Assembly (NCBI GenBank): GCA_031552195.1 | Contig: JAVBMT010000017.1 | Coordinates: forward strand, 62,001-126,000 | DNA from: JAVBMP01 sp031552195 | GTDB taxonomy: Bacteria; Desulfobacterota; Desulfovibrionia; Desulfovibrionales; Desulfovibrionaceae | Reading direction: 5' to 3' | Length of the DNA: 64,000 nt | In this document: positions 50,191-59,723 of the stretch, one piece after another | How the letters are laid out: each line of letters opens with the position of its first letter | Numbering within the stretch: position 1 is the first letter of the stretch | Notes under the pieces: model-generated | Told to the model about the DNA's origin: nothing | Databases searched by the model: none | The model's input: the letters and a program-made list of their open reading frames with translations, nothing else | Position numbers and translations under genes: made by a program

Positions 50191-52266
50191 TCAGGAACGA
50201 ATTTGATAAATCAAATCGATAAATTTCTGCGTGGTCTTTTGAAAGCTCCAACGCTCCAGGGCCGCAGCCCGGCAACGCAGGTGCAGGTCAGGCTTGCCGC
50301 GTTCCTGCTCCGCCCAGTGGATGCCTGCCAGGAAGTTTTCTAAATTTCCGGTTTCCGCCAGCCATCCCGTGTTACGGTGTTCGATGGTTTCCGGTATTCC
50401 GCCGGAAGCGAAGGCGATTGTCGGAGTGCCGCAGGCGATGGCTTCGGTGGTCACCTGACCGTAAGCTTCCTCGAGAGAAGGGAAGAGCAGGGCGTCAGCC
50501 GCATTATAGAAAATAGCCAATTTTTCAGGGTCGTTCACATGCCCGGCGGTCTCTGTTTTTATGCCGGTAGCCAGCAACTCGGCTGGCGGATTATCACCTA
50601 AGAGCAATATCCTGGTTTTGGAGGCAAGTGGAGTTTCAGCAAGGCGGCGCATAGCCTCTAACACATATTTTGCGCCTTTACGCTGGTTTCCGAGAGATTG
50701 CGCGGAAAACATAAGAATGAAATCTTCCTGCGCGAAATTGAATTCTTTGCGGATAAGTTTGCGGTTAAGCGGGCGAAATATATCAAGCGGCAAGGCGTAA
50801 GGAATGACGTGAACGGGGAATTTGCCCAGAAGGCTGCTTGCGGAGACTTTTTCCGCCATCCAATGCGTCGTGCAGACAACATGTATGTTCATTTCCCTGA
50901 AAGCGCGCATTTTGCTTCGCCATGTCGCGAACGACAGATCTTCAGGGTCCGTGGAGCCGAGCAAAGGGCATGAACCGCAATGCGCGGCGTAAGCGGTGCA
51001 GGTTCCGCTATAATGACATCCGCCTGTGAACGGGTTCATGTCGTGAACCGTAATGATGACCGGTTTGTTTTTCAGCGCTTTTAGCGACATGCCCGGATCG
51101 ATAAATCCGGAAATCCAGTTAAGGTTTATTACGTCGAAATCATCCATGAAGGGCAGGGTCTCAATGTTGCCGCATTGCCCAGGAACGGTGAAATATTCGA
51201 TCCATGGATGATCAGGATAGCGGCTTTCAATAATGTTGTGGCGCTGACGGTTATATGCATTCCTTCCGGCCAGATCCACCTCTCCGGCCGGGTTTACGCT
51301 GATTGGCTGGGTTGGAGTGGGCAGCAAGTAGACGCCCGGCGTTTTTTTCTTTTGCGAAGCGACATACATAAGGCTTGAAATTTTAGATCCGAGCAAGCTT
51401 TCATGAAGACGCAGGGCGGCGATTCCGGCCCCGCCGGAGTCAGCGGTGGATAATACCGACAGCCTTATATCCGCGATTTCCCGTGGCGGTTTCACGGCTT
51501 CCATTACTAATGAATATGGTTTGCGCATGCGGCCTGTTTCAGTACGGTCAAGGCCGTAAGAAATGATGTCTTCGCGCCGTGAATCGTCATAATTCAGCCT
51601 GCCAACGTCAATAAAGGCTTTGCGCCGCAGAAGCGCGGCCAGCGAAAATTCATCATACATCCAGCGGTGCAGCTCGCCGCTGTTAATGAACGCCGGATTG
51701 AAATTCCTCAAGGGGGCGGCATCCCTTTGCGGTGTTGAAGCGTTGAAGCCGGCTTTATGCGAATTTGCAATAACTCGTTCAGCCTCTTGCCCCATGCGCT
51801 CAAGCACAAACTTTTCAGCGGGCATAGGCTGTTGCAGCCAATATTCAAGCATCTTGCCGCCGCTTTCCTGCCGTACCATTTGGTCAAGCAATTCTATGAG
51901 CATCCATTGGTGCTTTTCTTCAGCCTCAACAGAGCCGTTGCGGGCGTCGTCAAGAGTTTGCAGATAAGCCTTGGCCACATTTTCAAGGTCAGGCACGACC
52001 ACGCGCAAAAGACCTCCCGGGCGCAATACCCGAAAACATTCTTCAATAAAGTATTCGGCTTCATCCTTATTGAAGTGTTCCAGAACATGGGAGTGATAAA
52101 CGACTTCAAAGGTGTTGTCAGCGAAAGGAATGCCGAGGCGCAGGTTATAGGCGACAACCGCTCCGCCCTGGTCGCTGAAGTCCACGTTGACCCATTCCGG
52201 ATGAAAAGCCGGGCCGCAGCCCAGGTTCAGGAACCGTTTTTTTCCGGTGTTGCCGTGTTCATGCAT
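50191..52266 (-). CDS. methyltransferase-glycosyltransferase fusion
   Basis: 691 residues with two parts. The first (about 1-190) is a class I SAM methyltransferase: FLNLGCGPAFHPEWVNVDFS (motif I), HVLEHF and CFRVLRPGGLLRVVVPD. After a linker, the second (about 270-690) is a GT4 GT-B enzyme: TVHDMNPFTGGCHYSGTC, then a CGSCP cysteine cluster, and the C-terminal donor site ALLFPSLEEAYGQVTTEAIACGTPTIA (split at the E-x7-E pair). The start lies 4 nt after the GT2 stop. One protein that may both methylate and extend a glycan, possibly capping it. Confidence 0.85.
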   Translation of the reverse strand: MHEHGNTGKKRFLNLGCGPAFHPEWVNVDFSDQGGAVVAYNLRLGIPFADNTFEVVYHSHVLEHFNKDEAEYFIEECFRVLRPGGLLRVVVPDLENVAKAYLQTLDDARNGSVEAEEKHQWMLIELLDQMVRQESGGKMLEYWLQQPMPAEKFVLERMGQEAERVIANSHKAGFNASTPQRDAAPLRNFNPAFINSGELHRWMYDEFSLAALLRRKAFIDVGRLNYDDSRREDIISYGLDRTETGRMRKPYSLVMEAVKPPREIADIRLSVLSTADSGGAGIAALRLHESLLGSKISSLMYVASQKKKTPGVYLLPTPTQPISVNPAGEVDLAGRNAYNRQRHNIIESRYPDHPWIEYFTVPGQCGNIETLPFMDDFDVINLNWISGFIDPGMSLKALKNKPVIITVHDMNPFTGGCHYSGTCTAYAAHCGSCPLLGSTDPEDLSFATWRSKMRAFREMNIHVVCTTHWMAEKVSASSLLGKFPVHVIPYALPLDIFRPLNRKLIRKEFNFAQEDFILMFSAQSLGNQRKGAKYVLEAMRRLAETPLASKTRILLLGDNPPAELLATGIKTETAGHVNDPEKLAIFYNAADALLFPSLEEAYGQVTTEAIACGTPTIAFASGGIPETIEHRNTGWLAETGNLENFLAGIHWAEQERGKPDLHLRCRAAALERWSFQKTTQKFIDLIYQIRS

Positions 52267-52270
52267 GCCG

Positions 52271-53014
52271 TCACACCCTCTCCAGATGCATATCCAGTTC
52301 GAAATAGTTGTTCACGTTGCCGAAAACCAGGTCTTGCGCCTTAGGCAGAATATGCTTGAAAATTATACGGGCGCATTCTTCGTGGCGCAGGCAGAAATTT
52401 TCCTTCTTCTCGCTTACGCCGCCTTCTTCCATGTAAGATACTGCCAACGGCAGGCGTGCCAGGTTGCCGGACGTGATAAGCCGGGCCGCCAGGTCGAAGT
52501 CTCCGGCAATTTTGAAAGACGGGTCAAAGGGGTTGGCCTTGAGGGCGGTAACCCTGGTGAACGTGGCCGGCCAGGGAATTCCCATACCTTCAATGATTTT
52601 ATGATACACCAGCGGCAAGGGGCGGTTGTCTATGCGCGTAACCTGCCCGTTTTGCCCGCGCAAGACCGCGCCGTAAGCAAAAACGACATCTTTCGGCAAC
52701 TGTTTGAGGTGAAGCTTGGCGCGCACGAAAAGGTCGGTTCCCGCAAGGCAGTCGTCCGCTCCGAGAAAAATGGCCCAATCGCCGGTAGCTCGGGCGACGG
52801 CCTTGTTCCAGGCGTCGTAAATTCCCTTGTCCGGCTCTGTTTGAAGTTTCACGGCCGGGCCGAATTCTTCAAGGATTTTCAAGGTGCCGTCTTTCGAACC
52901 GCCGTCTTGCACAACGATTTCATAGTTGGGGTAAGACTGGTTCACAACGGAAGCCAAGGCGCGGGGCAGAAATTTTTCCGCGTTGTATGTGGCCATGATA
53001 ACAGAAAATTTCAT
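52271..53014 (-). CDS. family 2 glycosyltransferase
   Basis: 247 residues from the ATG at 53014 (GGAG about 7 nt upstream; a longer frame would overlap the next GT2 gene). GT-A features: FSVIMATYNAEKFLPRALAS at the N-terminus, DGGSKDGTLK, and FLGADDCLAG as the DxD-like site. It adds a sugar to the operon's glycan; donor unknown. It sits 11 nt after the preceding glycosyltransferase. Confidence 0.9.
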   Translation of the reverse strand: MKFSVIMATYNAEKFLPRALASVVNQSYPNYEIVVQDGGSKDGTLKILEEFGPAVKLQTEPDKGIYDAWNKAVARATGDWAIFLGADDCLAGTDLFVRAKLHLKQLPKDVVFAYGAVLRGQNGQVTRIDNRPLPLVYHKIIEGMGIPWPATFTRVTALKANPFDPSFKIAGDFDLAARLITSGNLARLPLAVSYMEEGGVSEKKENFCLRHEECARIIFKHILPKAQDLVFGNVNNYFELDMHLERV

Positions 53015-53025
53015 CAGTTCTCCAG

Positions 53026-53946
53026 TCAGCGCCCGGCCATGTCTAAAACCGCCCGGGAAAAGTCGGAATCGTGGGAGTTCATATAAAACGCGAATTCGCT
53101 CCATACATCCGGAGAATTTTTATGCAAATTCCGCTCCATGGCCTTGCGCATGCGCGGCAAATGGTCCATCGTCAATATTTCAAGCGCTTTGTCGAAGGCC
53201 AGCTGGAACATCGGATGGGGCGGCCTGGATTTTATGAATGTGACCATGTCAAAATACAGGCGGGCTGAACTCATCAGGTGCAGCACGGTATCCGTTTTGC
53301 CTCTGGTGATGGAATTGTTATTGCAGCGGTAAACGTAAAAAGGTTCTTGGGTGGTTATGACTTTGGCGGCGTTATAATGCGCATTCAGGCAAAAGATGAC
53401 GTCTTCATAGAGAAGGCCAGCGGCAAACAGACAGTGATGGCGCAACAAATGCTCGCGCCTGTAGATTCCGGTCCAACTTCCCCATGAGGCGAAGGCGCGC
53501 ATGAGGTACATGCACATGGCAACCGGCCCGGCGTATTCTTCCGCCGAGAGGGGAAGGAGCGAGAGGCCGCTGTCGTAAAGCCGGCTGTGCCCGCTTACGG
53601 CGATGTCGGCTTTACTGGCCTTCGCCAAATCGATCTTTTCTTTAAGAACGCCGGCGTCAACATAGTCATCGGCATCCAGAAAGGCCAAATATTCGCCTTG
53701 CGCCAACATCATCGCCAGATTCCTTCCAGAGGCAAGGCCTACGTTATAATCCAGTTCATGTACGCGCAGGTTGTCGAATTTCTTTTTGAAAAACGCCAAT
53801 ATTTCCCGGCTCTTGTCGGTTGAGGCGTCGTCAATCACAATGACTTCCCATTCCGGGTGTTCTTTCAGGTTAAGGCTTTTCAGGCACTCCGGCAGGTAGC
53901 GTTCTTCGTTGTGACAGCAAGTTATTATAGAAAGTTCAGGGCACAA
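53026..53946 (-). CDS. family 2 glycosyltransferase
   Basis: 306 residues from a TTG start with AAGGAG 6 nt upstream. SIITCCHNEERYLPECLKSL, IDDASTDKS and LAFLDADDYVDAG are the classic GT-A elements with the DxD motif. The C-terminal half is Cys/Tyr-rich and variable, as in capsule and O-antigen transferases. Tightly packed between GT4 and GT2 genes (10-11 nt gaps). Confidence 0.9.
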   Translation of the reverse strand: MCPELSIITCCHNEERYLPECLKSLNLKEHPEWEVIVIDDASTDKSREILAFFKKKFDNLRVHELDYNVGLASGRNLAMMLAQGEYLAFLDADDYVDAGVLKEKIDLAKASKADIAVSGHSRLYDSGLSLLPLSAEEYAGPVAMCMYLMRAFASWGSWTGIYRREHLLRHHCLFAAGLLYEDVIFCLNAHYNAAKVITTQEPFYVYRCNNNSITRGKTDTVLHLMSSARLYFDMVTFIKSRPPHPMFQLAFDKALEILTMDHLPRMRKAMERNLHKNSPDVWSEFAFYMNSHDSDFSRAVLDMAGR

Positions 53947-53956
53947 GTTAAACTCC

Positions 53957-55213
53957 TTACCCGGCCAGGTTGTTTTGCTTCAGGACCTGGTAAAACTGGC
54001 GCAGCAGCTTGTCTTTTTCCTGAATCATCTGGTGGTTGAAGGGGGCGAAAGGGTGCGGGCGGGTTAAAATTTCACGCAGGTGGATTTCCGCCGCTTTTTC
54101 TTCTGAGTCATCCTTGTACATCAGGCGGGTTTTTCCCTTCATGGCGGCGGTTTCAATCAGCATTCGCTCCCATTGGCCGTAAATTTTGTCCGGCGCGTAG
54201 CGGTCAAGCATTTCCGCGCCCCGTTCGCCCAGCCTTTTACGCATCGATTCCGAGCGCATAAGCTGGCGCAAGCCCGCAGCTAGCGCGGCGGCGGTCATTT
54301 CCGGGGCCAGAATGCCGTTTTCGCCGTGCCGTATAATGTCGTTGGTGGCCGTGCAGCCGGCGAAACCAACGGCCGGAAGGTGATGGCGCTGCGCTTCCAC
54401 CGTTACCAGGCCGAAGCCTTCATAGCGCGATGGAATACAGAAAATATGGCTGGTGGCGTAGAATTCGTCCACATCCTCCACCCGGCCGTGCAGGAAAGCG
54501 CGCCCGGCAAGGCCGTGTTTTTGAATAAGGTTTTCATAAAGAGGCATATGGCCGCCGTCGCCGCAGATGTGCAGGTCCCAGTCGGCAAACTGTCCGGCGA
54601 GCAGGGCGAAGGCTTCTATGAGCAGGGAAAACTGTTTATGCCCGTCGTCAAGGCGGCCCACGGCGAGAAGTTTTTTTCTTTCCGCCGCGTCCCGTCTGGG
54701 GTCTGCCGGGCAAGGCGGTTCGGCCGGGTTGGGGATGACCATGATGCGCTCTTGCAAAAAGTCGGGAAACATATTTTTGAAGTCCGGCATGAGAACGTGA
54801 ATGCGGTCCGCCCCGGCCATGCAGGCCGTGCGTTCGTATGTATTCCAGCGTTCGTTTTCGATTATGCGCGGGTGATTGTGTTCGGAAATGAGCAGGGGGA
54901 TGCCGCTGCCGTTCATAAGGGCGGGAAACCAGAGCAAGTCGGCCCAGGAAAACATGGCGCAGAGGACGTCCGGCTTTGATTTTACAATCTTCTCCCTGGC
55001 TTTCCCTATGGATTCCTCCCCGGAAAGCTGGAGGTTGATCATCTTTATTCCGGGGCTGACGGGATAAAGCGGCGGAAGGTCCCCGTTGCGGCCCTGGTAA
55101 AAAACAAGCGGTTCGTGGCCGCGTTCAAGCATGGCCCGCGCGATATTGACGCCAAGGCGCTCAATGCCGCCCTTGACCATTCCGAGGCTCCAGAGCACAA
55201 AGCCTATGCGCAT
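53957..55213 (-). CDS. family 4 glycosyltransferase
   Basis: 418 residues from the ATG at 55213 (AGGGTG 7-8 nt upstream). N-terminal GT-B opening RIGFVLWSLGMVKGGIERLG with the acceptor-side Gly-rich loop; LLAVGRLDDGHKQFSLLIEA and the donor motif FCIPSRYEGFGLVTVEAQRH (E-x7-E) in the C-terminal domain. First gene of the polysaccharide operon, divergent from radC. Confidence 0.9.
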   Translation of the reverse strand: MRIGFVLWSLGMVKGGIERLGVNIARAMLERGHEPLVFYQGRNGDLPPLYPVSPGIKMINLQLSGEESIGKAREKIVKSKPDVLCAMFSWADLLWFPALMNGSGIPLLISEHNHPRIIENERWNTYERTACMAGADRIHVLMPDFKNMFPDFLQERIMVIPNPAEPPCPADPRRDAAERKKLLAVGRLDDGHKQFSLLIEAFALLAGQFADWDLHICGDGGHMPLYENLIQKHGLAGRAFLHGRVEDVDEFYATSHIFCIPSRYEGFGLVTVEAQRHHLPAVGFAGCTATNDIIRHGENGILAPEMTAAALAAGLRQLMRSESMRKRLGERGAEMLDRYAPDKIYGQWERMLIETAAMKGKTRLMYKDDSEEKAAEIHLREILTRPHPFAPFNHQMIQEKDKLLRQFYQVLKQNNLAG

Positions 55214-55459
55214 GAATTTCACCCTATCGATATCATTTTATTGATTTTATTAAAAACGTAGCGCTGAAAATCTTGAAAAAGTCAAGACTTTTTTTAACCA
55301 GTTAATGTTTCTACTATTTTCCGTTGAAATACTCAAGGTTAAAATTCAGGCGGAACGCGCGTTCGCCATGTTGAAAGCGGAAATTCTTATTGCCGGAACT
55401 TTTCCGCCAAAGACAAGTTTTCCTCTTGCCAGTTTTCATAATGTACTTACCTTATTGCA

Positions 55460-56128
55460 ATGCACTACCACGGCCACAGGAAGCGCCTCAGAGAGCGCTT
55501 GGAGAACTCATCAGCCCAGATGGCGGACTATGAGCTTCTGGAGTTGCTTTTGGGGTATGTGTTGCAGCGGCAGGACACAAAGCCGCTGGCCAAAGATCTT
55601 CTGGACCGCTTTCAGTCCATGCGCGGCGTTCTCGACGCCCCTAAAACCGAGCTTCTGGCCGTTGTCGGCTTCGGGCCTTCACTGGCCCTGTTCTGGACGC
55701 TTTTGAATGAAATAAGGTGCCGTTATGCGGAAGCTCCGGTGCGCCGGCGCGAAGTTTTGGCCACGCCGGAAGCCGTGGGGGAAATGGCCCGCCTGCGTTT
55801 GGCTTCCTGCCAGCATGAAGAAAACTGGGTGGCTTATGTGGATACGCAGAACAGGCTGCTGCAATGGGAGATGGCGAACCGGGGCACACTTGACCACACC
55901 ATGATGCAGCCAAGGGATATCGTAGCCCGCGCCCTGGCTCTCAAGGCCTCTGGTTTCGTGCTTGTGCATAATCATCCGGGGGGAAACGCGCGTCCTTCTA
56001 AGGCTGACCTTCAGGCCACAAACATGCTGAAAGAAGCGGCCCGCCAGGTCGGGCTGCGTTTTCTGGACCACGTGATAGTGTCTGATTCTTCCTGCTTCAG
56101 TGTTTTCAAAGACGGGCTGATGAATTGA
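55460..56128 (+). CDS. radC: RadC/JAMM family protein
   Basis: 222 residues, normal length. An N-terminal helix-hairpin-helix-like part (ELLELLLGYVLQRQD, AVVGFGPSLALF) precedes the JAMM domain with VLVHNHPGGNARPSKADL, the HxH-x10-D zinc motif. Long called a DNA repair protein, but its true role (peptidase- or nuclease-like) is disputed. It stands upstream of lon. Confidence 0.93.
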   Translation: MHYHGHRKRLRERLENSSAQMADYELLELLLGYVLQRQDTKPLAKDLLDRFQSMRGVLDAPKTELLAVVGFGPSLALFWTLLNEIRCRYAEAPVRRREVLATPEAVGEMARLRLASCQHEENWVAYVDTQNRLLQWEMANRGTLDHTMMQPRDIVARALALKASGFVLVHNHPGGNARPSKADLQATNMLKEAARQVGLRFLDHVIVSDSSCFSVFKDGLMN

Positions 56129-56168
56129 AGGGCATAGTAAAATCACTCCATATGCGAGGTGTTTATAT

Positions 56169-58793
56169 ATGAGCGATGACGATAACAAAGATGATTTTTT
56201 TGAGCATGTAAGCTTCGGAGACATGCTGGATTCTGAAGGGGAGGGCGCGGAGGAAGCGCCCGGCGTCGCCATGGCTGAAAAGAGCGGAACCGGCGGTCCG
56301 GCGCATTCTTCCATTGTGGAACATGGCGAAGACGGAAACGGGCTGCCGGACAATATTCCCGATTTAATGCCGGTTTTGCCGGTGCGCGACGTGGTCATTT
56401 TCAATTATATGATTTTGCCGCTTTTTGTCGGGCGGGAATCTTCAATCAAGGCTGTGGAAGCCGCCCTTGCAGGCGATAACCGCTACATGCTTATTCTGAC
56501 CCAGAAAAAAGAGAACGTGGAAACCCCCTCGCCGGAAGACCTGTATAACATAGGCACGGTAGTGACCGTTTTGCGCATGCTCAAGCTGCCGGACGGCAGG
56601 CTCAAGCTGCTGGTGCAGGGCGTAACCCGGGCCTACGCCGATGTTTTCACCTCTTCCAGACCTTATTTGAACGCCCGCGTCCAGGTATTGCCGGAGGCGG
56701 AGGAATATCCCTCAGGAATTGAAGTTGAGGCTATGCTCCGGGCAGCCAGGGAACAGAGCGAAAAAATTCTGATCACGCGGGGCATGCACAGCCCGGAAAT
56801 CAGTTCGGTTTTGAACAGCGTTGACCATCCTGGCCGCCTTGCAGACCTTATTGCCGCCAACCTGCACCTTAAAAACCCTGACGCGCAGAACCTGCTTGAA
56901 TGCCTTGACCCTATGAAGCGCCTTTCCATGGTGAACAAGTACCTGGCGAAAGAGGTAGAGCTGGTTTCAATGCAGGCCCATATCCAGGAAAGCGCCCGCG
57001 AGGGTATGGACAAGGCCCAGCGGGACTATTTCCTGCGCGAGCAGCTCAAGGCCATAAGGCAGGAACTTGGCGACGCGGGGGCGGACGGCGGGGATATCGA
57101 CGAATTGGCCGAAGCCCTGAAAAAAGCCAAACTGCCCAAAGAAGTGGGCAAAGAGGCCGACAAGCAGCTCAAGCGCCTGGCCTCCATGCACAGCGATTCT
57201 TCCGAATCGTCAGTGCTGCGCACCTACCTTGAATGGCTGGCCGACCTGCCCTGGTCCGTGCTTTCGCGCGATACCCTGGACATCATCAAGGCCAAGAGCA
57301 TTCTGGACGAAGACCATTACGGCCTTGAAAAGGTTAAAGACCGCATTTTGGAATATCTTTCCGTGCGCAAGCTAAACCCCAAGTCGAAAGGACCCATCCT
57401 TTGCTTTGTGGGGCCTCCCGGCGTGGGCAAGACTTCTCTTGGCCGCTCCATCGCCAGGGCCATGGGCCGCAAGTTCCACCGCATGTCTTTAGGCGGCATG
57501 CGAGACGAAGCGGAAATACGCGGGCACCGGCGCACCTATGTCGGGGCCATGCCAGGCCGCATCATCCAGTCCATCAAACAGGCCGGAACGCGCAATCCCA
57601 TAATTATGCTGGATGAAGTTGACAAGATAGGCGCGGATTTCAGGGGAGACCCGTCGTCGGCCCTGCTGGAGGTGCTGGACCCTGAACAGAATTTTTCTTT
57701 CAGCGACCATTACCTGAACGTTCCTTTCGACCTTTCGAAGGTAATGTTCATCTGCACGGCCAACCACCTGGACACCATACCCGGCCCGTTGCGCGACCGC
57801 ATGGAAGTTATCCGGCTGCCGGGCTACACCTTGCAGGAAAAACTGGCCATAGCCCGCCGTTTTCTCCTGAAGCGCCAGGTTGAGGAGAACGGCCTGAAAG
57901 ACGGAGACGTGACCATTGACGACTCGGTTTTGCAAATGATCATCAACGGCTATACCCGCGAGGCCGGGCTGCGCAACATGGAGCGGGAAATAGGGGCCAT
58001 TTGCCGCAAACTCGCCCGCAAGCGGGCTGAAGGGGCGAAAGGAAAGTTCAAGGTTACCGGAAAAATGGTGCATGAACTTTTGGGAGCGCCGCGTTTCATC
58101 GATGAGGAGCTGGATTCCCTGCTCAGCCCCGGCGCGGCCCTTGGGCTGGCCTGGACCCCGCACGGGGGCGAGGTGCTGAACGTGGAAGTAAGCACCATGC
58201 CCGGCAAGGGCGCGCTTATCCTTACCGGCCAGCTTGGCGACGTTATGAAGGAAAGCGCCCAGGCCGCGGTAAGCTACGCCAGGGCGCACGCCGAATCTTT
58301 GGGTCTGGAGGGGGAATTCGCCTCGCGCCTGGATATGCACGTTCACGTTCCGGCGGGGGCCACTCCGAAAGACGGCCCGTCAGCCGGCGTAACTCTGGCC
58401 ACGGCCTTGATTTCCGCCCTGAGCGGCAAGCCTTGCCGTTCGGACCTTTGCATGACCGGAGAGCTCACCCTGCGCGGCCGTGTCCTGCCCGTTGGCGGCA
58501 TCAAGGAAAAAATCCTCGCCGCTGTAGCTCGCGGAATCAAACAGGCCATCATTCCCAAGCAAAATGAAAAAGACCTTGAGGATATTCCGGCGGAACTTCT
58601 GCGGCAGATAAAGATTCACCCGGTAAGCAGCCTGGACGAGGTGCTCAAGCTGGCCCTGCCCGGGTTGAAACGCCAACCTGGCGGGAAAAAGCCGGAGCCT
58701 TCCGGGAAGCGCCAGGAAAACGGGGAAAAACGCAAGGCGTCTTCCGTGAAAAACGGGAAAAGCGCCGGAAAGGCCAAAACCGTGTCCTTGTAA
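56169..58793 (+). CDS. lon: ATP-dependent protease Lon
   Basis: 874 residues. After a 60-residue acidic N-terminal extension comes the LON substrate domain (about 68-260), the AAA+ part with Walker A GPPGVGKTS (about 415-423) and IIMLDEVDKIG, and the Ser-Lys protease with the nucleophile in PKDGPSAGVT (about 736-745). The last ~45 residues are a basic Lys/Gly-rich tail. It degrades damaged and regulatory proteins. A strong terminator follows. Confidence 0.96.
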   Translation: MSDDDNKDDFFEHVSFGDMLDSEGEGAEEAPGVAMAEKSGTGGPAHSSIVEHGEDGNGLPDNIPDLMPVLPVRDVVIFNYMILPLFVGRESSIKAVEAALAGDNRYMLILTQKKENVETPSPEDLYNIGTVVTVLRMLKLPDGRLKLLVQGVTRAYADVFTSSRPYLNARVQVLPEAEEYPSGIEVEAMLRAAREQSEKILITRGMHSPEISSVLNSVDHPGRLADLIAANLHLKNPDAQNLLECLDPMKRLSMVNKYLAKEVELVSMQAHIQESAREGMDKAQRDYFLREQLKAIRQELGDAGADGGDIDELAEALKKAKLPKEVGKEADKQLKRLASMHSDSSESSVLRTYLEWLADLPWSVLSRDTLDIIKAKSILDEDHYGLEKVKDRILEYLSVRKLNPKSKGPILCFVGPPGVGKTSLGRSIARAMGRKFHRMSLGGMRDEAEIRGHRRTYVGAMPGRIIQSIKQAGTRNPIIMLDEVDKIGADFRGDPSSALLEVLDPEQNFSFSDHYLNVPFDLSKVMFICTANHLDTIPGPLRDRMEVIRLPGYTLQEKLAIARRFLLKRQVEENGLKDGDVTIDDSVLQMIINGYTREAGLRNMEREIGAICRKLARKRAEGAKGKFKVTGKMVHELLGAPRFIDEELDSLLSPGAALGLAWTPHGGEVLNVEVSTMPGKGALILTGQLGDVMKESAQAAVSYARAHAESLGLEGEFASRLDMHVHVPAGATPKDGPSAGVTLATALISALSGKPCRSDLCMTGELTLRGRVLPVGGIKEKILAAVARGIKQAIIPKQNEKDLEDIPAELLRQIKIHPVSSLDEVLKLALPGLKRQPGGKKPEPSGKRQENGEKRKASSVKNGKSAGKAKTVSL

Positions 58794-58876
58794 GCCATGA
58801 AGCGTTCGCGGGAAATGCCTTGAAAGCCTTCTGCCAGATTAAGAGCCAGGTTTGAGGCTTGCCGTTTTTTAAGTCT

Positions 58877-58922
58877 CCGTGGCCGTCCGGTGGAAAATTC
58901 CACAGGACGGCCACGGTTTTTT
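58877..58922 (+). terminator. intrinsic terminator of lon
   Basis: CCGTGGCCGTCC and GGACGGCCACGG form a 12-bp stem with an inner TGGAA/TTCCA extension, followed by six T (58917-58922). A textbook terminator. Confidence 0.9.
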
Positions 58923-59036
58923 GGCGTAAAACCCGCCGTGATCGCCTTTGCCGCTTGTGTTCTTGGCGTTCTGGAAGTATGGTTCTGCCAGACTTGCGCC
59001 GGACGGTTGAGGCGGCGCTGGCGGAGGTTTGGCGTA

Positions 59037-59723
59037 ATGCGCTATTACCCGTTGTTCATGAATCTGCGCGGGGCGAAAATTCTTGTTGCCGGGGCTGGAG
59101 CGGTTGGTTTGCGCAAGGTGGAGTCGTTGCGCGCCTGCGCTCCCGCGGAAATTTTGCTGTGCGACCCTTTCTTGCCACCTGATGATTTCACGGCGGAGCA
59201 AAAGGCGTTGCTGGAGCCGCCGGTCATTTACGCGCAAAGGGCGGCTAGCCCGGAAGACCTGCGCGGGCGCGGTCTTGTTTTCGCCTGCACCGGCAGCCGG
59301 CAAGCCAATATCGAACTGGCCGGAGCTTGCCGCGAATTGGGCTTGCCCTGCAATGTGGCGGATTCGCCTGAAGAAAGCTCCTTCATAGTTCCGGCCCATT
59401 TTCATGAGGGCGGCCTCACAGTGGCCCTTTCCACGGCCGGGGGAAGTCCGGCTTTGGCCAGGGTTGTGAAAAACGAGCTTCAAGCCTGGATGGGCGGGCG
59501 TTACGCCCCTCTGCTGAATTTTATGGCGGCACTGCGCCCCCGAGTGCTGGCCCTTGGCCTGGGCGCCCCGCAAGACGCCGCGCTTTTCAGGGCCGTGGTT
59601 TCCAGCAACCTGGGACTGCTTCTCTCTGAGAAGCGTTTGCGGGAAGCGCATGATCTGCTTGAGGTTCTTTTGCCGCCGGAATTGCGTTCAAGCATAGGAG
59701 AATTGCTGAATGACCTATCCTGA
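59037..59723 (+). CDS. precorrin-2 dehydrogenase / sirohydrochlorin ferrochelatase domain protein
   Basis: 228 residues from the ATG at 59037 (GGAGG 9 nt upstream). N-terminal Rossmann loop in GAKILVAGAGAVGLRKVE, VFACTGS, then ADSPEESSFIVPAHFHEG and ALSTAGGSPALARVVKNEL, the CysG N-terminal/Met8p family. It oxidises precorrin-2 and may insert iron to give sirohaem. Clustered with ccsA-like and hemA genes, as in Desulfovibrio, so it belongs to tetrapyrrole synthesis. Its stop overlaps the next start. Confidence 0.9.
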   Translation: MRYYPLFMNLRGAKILVAGAGAVGLRKVESLRACAPAEILLCDPFLPPDDFTAEQKALLEPPVIYAQRAASPEDLRGRGLVFACTGSRQANIELAGACRELGLPCNVADSPEESSFIVPAHFHEGGLTVALSTAGGSPALARVVKNELQAWMGGRYAPLLNFMAALRPRVLALGLGAPQDAALFRAVVSSNLGLLLSEKRLREAHDLLEVLLPPELRSSIGELLNDLS

